Assembly: GCF_004403305.1 (NCBI RefSeq)
Contig: NZ_SOHE01000041.1
Span: 62,001 to 126,000, forward strand
Length of the DNA: 64,000 bases
Origin: Cryobacterium frigoriphilum
GTDB taxonomy: Bacteria > Actinomycetota > Actinomycetes > Actinomycetales > Microbacteriaceae
Reading direction: 5' to 3'
Shown here: positions 62,260 through 64,000 of the stretch, piece after piece
Numbering within the stretch: position 1 is the stretch's first letter
How the letters are laid out: each line of letters begins with the position of its first letter
Notes under the pieces: generated by a model
Databases searched by the model: none
Seen by the model: only the letters and a program-made list of their open reading frames with translations
Told to the model about the DNA's origin: nothing
Translations under genes and position numbers: made by a program

Positions 62260-62288
62260 TGGTGTTTCTGGTGTTTCTGGTGTTTCTC
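62260..62288. repeat. Tandem repeat, about 3 x 9 bp
   Basis: tggtgtttc units between the terminator and the tRNA-fMet 3' end. Confidence 0.85.
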
Positions 62289-62289
62289 G

Positions 62290-62363
62290 TTGCGGGGACA
62301 GGATTTGAACCTGCGACCTCTGGGTTATGAGCCCAGCGAGCTACCGAACTGCTCCACCCCGCG
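62290..62363 (-). tRNA. Initiator tRNA-fMet (CAT anticodon), copy 1
   Basis: 74 nt, minus strand. C1 is unpaired with A72 (initiator hallmark), the anticodon loop is CTCATAA with a GGG/CCC stem, and CCA is not encoded. Confidence 0.93.
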
Positions 62364-62423
62364 CTACTGAACTAACTATACCCCCTGATTCGAGGGCCGC
62401 TGACCACCCGCCGGTGGCAACAG

Positions 62424-62457
62424 AAAAGTCCCGATCTCTTTCGAGACCGGGACTTTT
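62424..62457 (-). terminator. Intrinsic terminator downstream of tRNA-fMet copy 2
   Basis: 15-bp arms aaaagtcccgatctc / gagaccgggactttt (one mismatch) with a TTTC loop and a T-run on the minus strand. Confidence 0.8.
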
Positions 62458-62475
62458 CTACTGCATCTATCTTGG

Positions 62476-62549
62476 TTGCGGGGGCAGGATTTGAACCTAC
62501 GACCTCTGGGTTATGAGCCCAGCGAGCTACCGAACTGCTCCACCCCGCG
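62476..62549 (-). tRNA. Initiator tRNA-fMet (CAT anticodon), copy 2
   Basis: 74 nt, minus strand, nearly identical to copy 1 with changes at the T-stem. C1 is unpaired with A72; no encoded CCA. Confidence 0.93.
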
Positions 62550-62635
62550 CTACAAGATTTAGGTTAGCACACCCCGGTGACCGGGTCGTACCACCGCCGG
62601 TTCGGCGGGGCACGACCCAGCTACCTGTTGAGGTT

Positions 62636-64000
62636 CTACTCGCCGAGCAGGGCGAGCATGCTCGCGATCGTCTCGGTGAGTTTCGCGTCAGCGACACCGA
62701 ACGCGGCGAAGTCACCGGAGCTCAGCGCGGCCTGCTTTTCGGCGAGCGCCGTGTTGGCGACCTCGAGCAGAGCCTTGAGTTCGGCATCCGTCGCCGGGTC
62801 ACCGGTCGAGGTGGCCCCGTCGGTGGCGCCGTCCGTTGCCGTCTCATCGGTCGGGCTCGTGGTCGAGATGTCGTCCTCGGTCACGGGCACCTCGGTGTCA
62901 CCGGCCGCGGCTCCGGAGTCGCCGCCGAAGAGCACGTCGAGAGCGGAGTCGAGGGTGTCCTCGAAGGCGATCTGGTCTCCGAAGGCCACGAGCACCTTCT
63001 GCAGCAGCGGGTAGCTGGTGTCACCCGTGGACTGCACGTAGACCGGCTGCACGTAGAGCAATCCGCCACCGACCGGGAGCGTCAGGAGGTTGCCGTTGAG
63101 CACCGTGGACGATCCCTGTCGCAGCAGGTTGAGCTCGGTGGAGACCGTCGGGTCACCGTTGAACTGGTTCTGTACCTGGCCGGGGCCGGGAACGGTGCCG
63201 TCCTTGGGCAGGGTGAGCAGTCGCAGCGTTCCGTAGTCGTCATCGCGTTCACCGTCGACGGATCCCGCATCCGCGTTCACCGACAGGTAGCCGGTGAGAA
63301 CGTTTCGGCTGCCCTCTCCCGAAGCGTTCGGCTGGAAGGTGGAGTAGAGCGAGTACGACGGCTCGTCCTGGTCGGGCATCTGCATCGTCAGGTAGTACGG
63401 CGGCTGCAGTGTCGGGTTCGCGGCCGGCGACGCCGGGTCGTTGGGCGAGGTCCAGGCGTCGTCCTGCGAGTAGAACGAGCCGGGCTCGGTGACGTGGTAC
63501 TGGCCGAGAATCGCGCGCTGAACCTTGAAGAGATCGGCCGGGTACCGCACGTGGCTCATCAGGTCGCCGGTCATGTCACTCATCGGCTTGACCGTGGAGG
63601 GGAAGATCTTCTGCCAAGTCTGCAGCAGCGGCTCTTCGTCGTCCCAGGCGTAGAGGGTGACCTCGCCGCTGTACGCGTCGACGGTGGCCTTCACCGAGTT
63701 GCGCATGTAGTTCACGCTGTCGAGCGCGAAGGGCTGCGCCGGGGTTTCGGTGTCGGCGATGGCGTCGCTCAGGCTGACCGGCGTCGAGTACGGGTAGCTC
63801 GCCGAGGTCGTGTAGCCGTCGACGATCCACTTGACCCGACCGTCAACGACGGAGGGATAGGCGTCGGAGTCGAGCGTGAGGTACGGCGCAACCTTCTGCA
63901 CGCGCGTGACGGGGTCGCGGTCGTACAGCACCTGCGACTCGTCATTCACGGAGTCGGCCAGGAAGATCTGCTCCGACTGGAACTTGAGCGCGTAGATGAG
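62636..64000 (-). CDS. UPF0182 family membrane protein, 3' part (cut by window end)
   Basis: The open frame runs to the window edge; 454 residues are visible and the start lies beyond. LIYALKFQSEQIFLADSVNDESQVLYDRDPVTRVQKVAPYLTLDSDAYPSVVDGRVKWIVDGYTTSASYPYS is the conserved extracellular region of UPF0182 proteins. The N-terminal seven-helix part is missing here. The C-terminal 100 residues are acidic and Thr-rich. Large integral membrane proteins of unknown function found across Actinobacteria. Confidence 0.92.
   Translation of the reverse strand, partial: LIYALKFQSEQIFLADSVNDESQVLYDRDPVTRVQKVAPYLTLDSDAYPSVVDGRVKWIVDGYTTSASYPYSTPVSLSDAIADTETPAQPFALDSVNYMRNSVKATVDAYSGEVTLYAWDDEEPLLQTWQKIFPSTVKPMSDMTGDLMSHVRYPADLFKVQRAILGQYHVTEPGSFYSQDDAWTSPNDPASPAANPTLQPPYYLTMQMPDQDEPSYSLYSTFQPNASGEGSRNVLTGYLSVNADAGSVDGERDDDYGTLRLLTLPKDGTVPGPGQVQNQFNGDPTVSTELNLLRQGSSTVLNGNLLTLPVGGGLLYVQPVYVQSTGDTSYPLLQKVLVAFGDQIAFEDTLDSALDVLFGGDSGAAAGDTEVPVTEDDISTTSPTDETATDGATDGATSTGDPATDAELKALLEVANTALAEKQAALSSGDFAAFGVADAKLTETIASMLALLGE

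Overview
The window is a GC-rich stretch of an actinobacterial chromosome, most likely from the family Microbacteriaceae (Cryobacterium-like). The signs are the gene order tmRNA / smpB / ftsX / ftsE / prfB, a DUF222-HNH protein, a DUF3039 protein, a small Microbacteriaceae-type DUF7882-like protein, actinobacterial XdhC/CoxI proteins, MshA- and MshB-like proteins and many GTG starts. Genus is inference; no 16S gene is present.

Layout. 1-8172 is the distal part of a form I aerobic carbon monoxide dehydrogenase cluster: tail of coxS, coxL with the AYACSFR active-site loop, an XdhC-YHS fusion, coxD, coxE, coxG and coxI. 8182-10214 holds an MshA-like glycosyltransferase and an MshB-like deacetylase. 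10227-16634 (minus strand) carries tmRNA, an HNH endonuclease, smpB, ftsX, ftsE and prfB. 16728-19459 has an MFS exporter, a deazaflavin-dependent nitroreductase-like protein, a pentapeptide-repeat protein and a small Cys-rich protein. 19768-24626 is a Tad/Flp pilus operon. 24753-29934 holds an XRE regulator with a divergent SDR, then a hydroxybutyrate-dehydrogenase-like SDR plus an MHS symporter with a divergent LysR. 29945-36666 has tRNA-Leu, two DedA proteins, a CDF metal exporter, rdgB-rph-murI, pncB and a DUF3039 protein. 36695-48031 has an ABC exporter with a very long basic N-terminal tail, then a cell-wall glycopolymer (teichoic-acid-like) locus. 48199-56186 holds an HtrA-type protease, an aminotransferase, an OYE reductase, hydrolases and a dolichol/polyprenol-phosphate mannosyltransferase. 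56435-62198 is a complete de novo NAD operon (Nudix-type regulator, nadA, nadB, nadC, nadS). Two initiator tRNAs and the 3' part of a UPF0182 gene close the window.

Two features run across all these regions. First, the window is studded with more than twenty short tandem arrays (units 9-20 bp, each array of unrelated sequence), placed in linkers, at protein ends and at gene boundaries. Arrays inside genes have units divisible by three; intergenic ones need not. Second, many genes have a TANNNT hexamer 6-8 nt before the start codon and no Shine-Dalgarno sequence, as expected for leaderless transcripts. This spacing helps choose several starts and suggests two short leader ORFs coupled to a downstream gene.

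Candidates for something new: the metal-binding look of the CO dehydrogenase maturation proteins (a seven-histidine pentad repeat on CoxD and a YHS domain on the CoxF-like XdhC protein), the histone-H1-like tail on an ABC ATPase, the 210-residue C-terminal tail of FtsE, and the tandem-array phenomenon itself.
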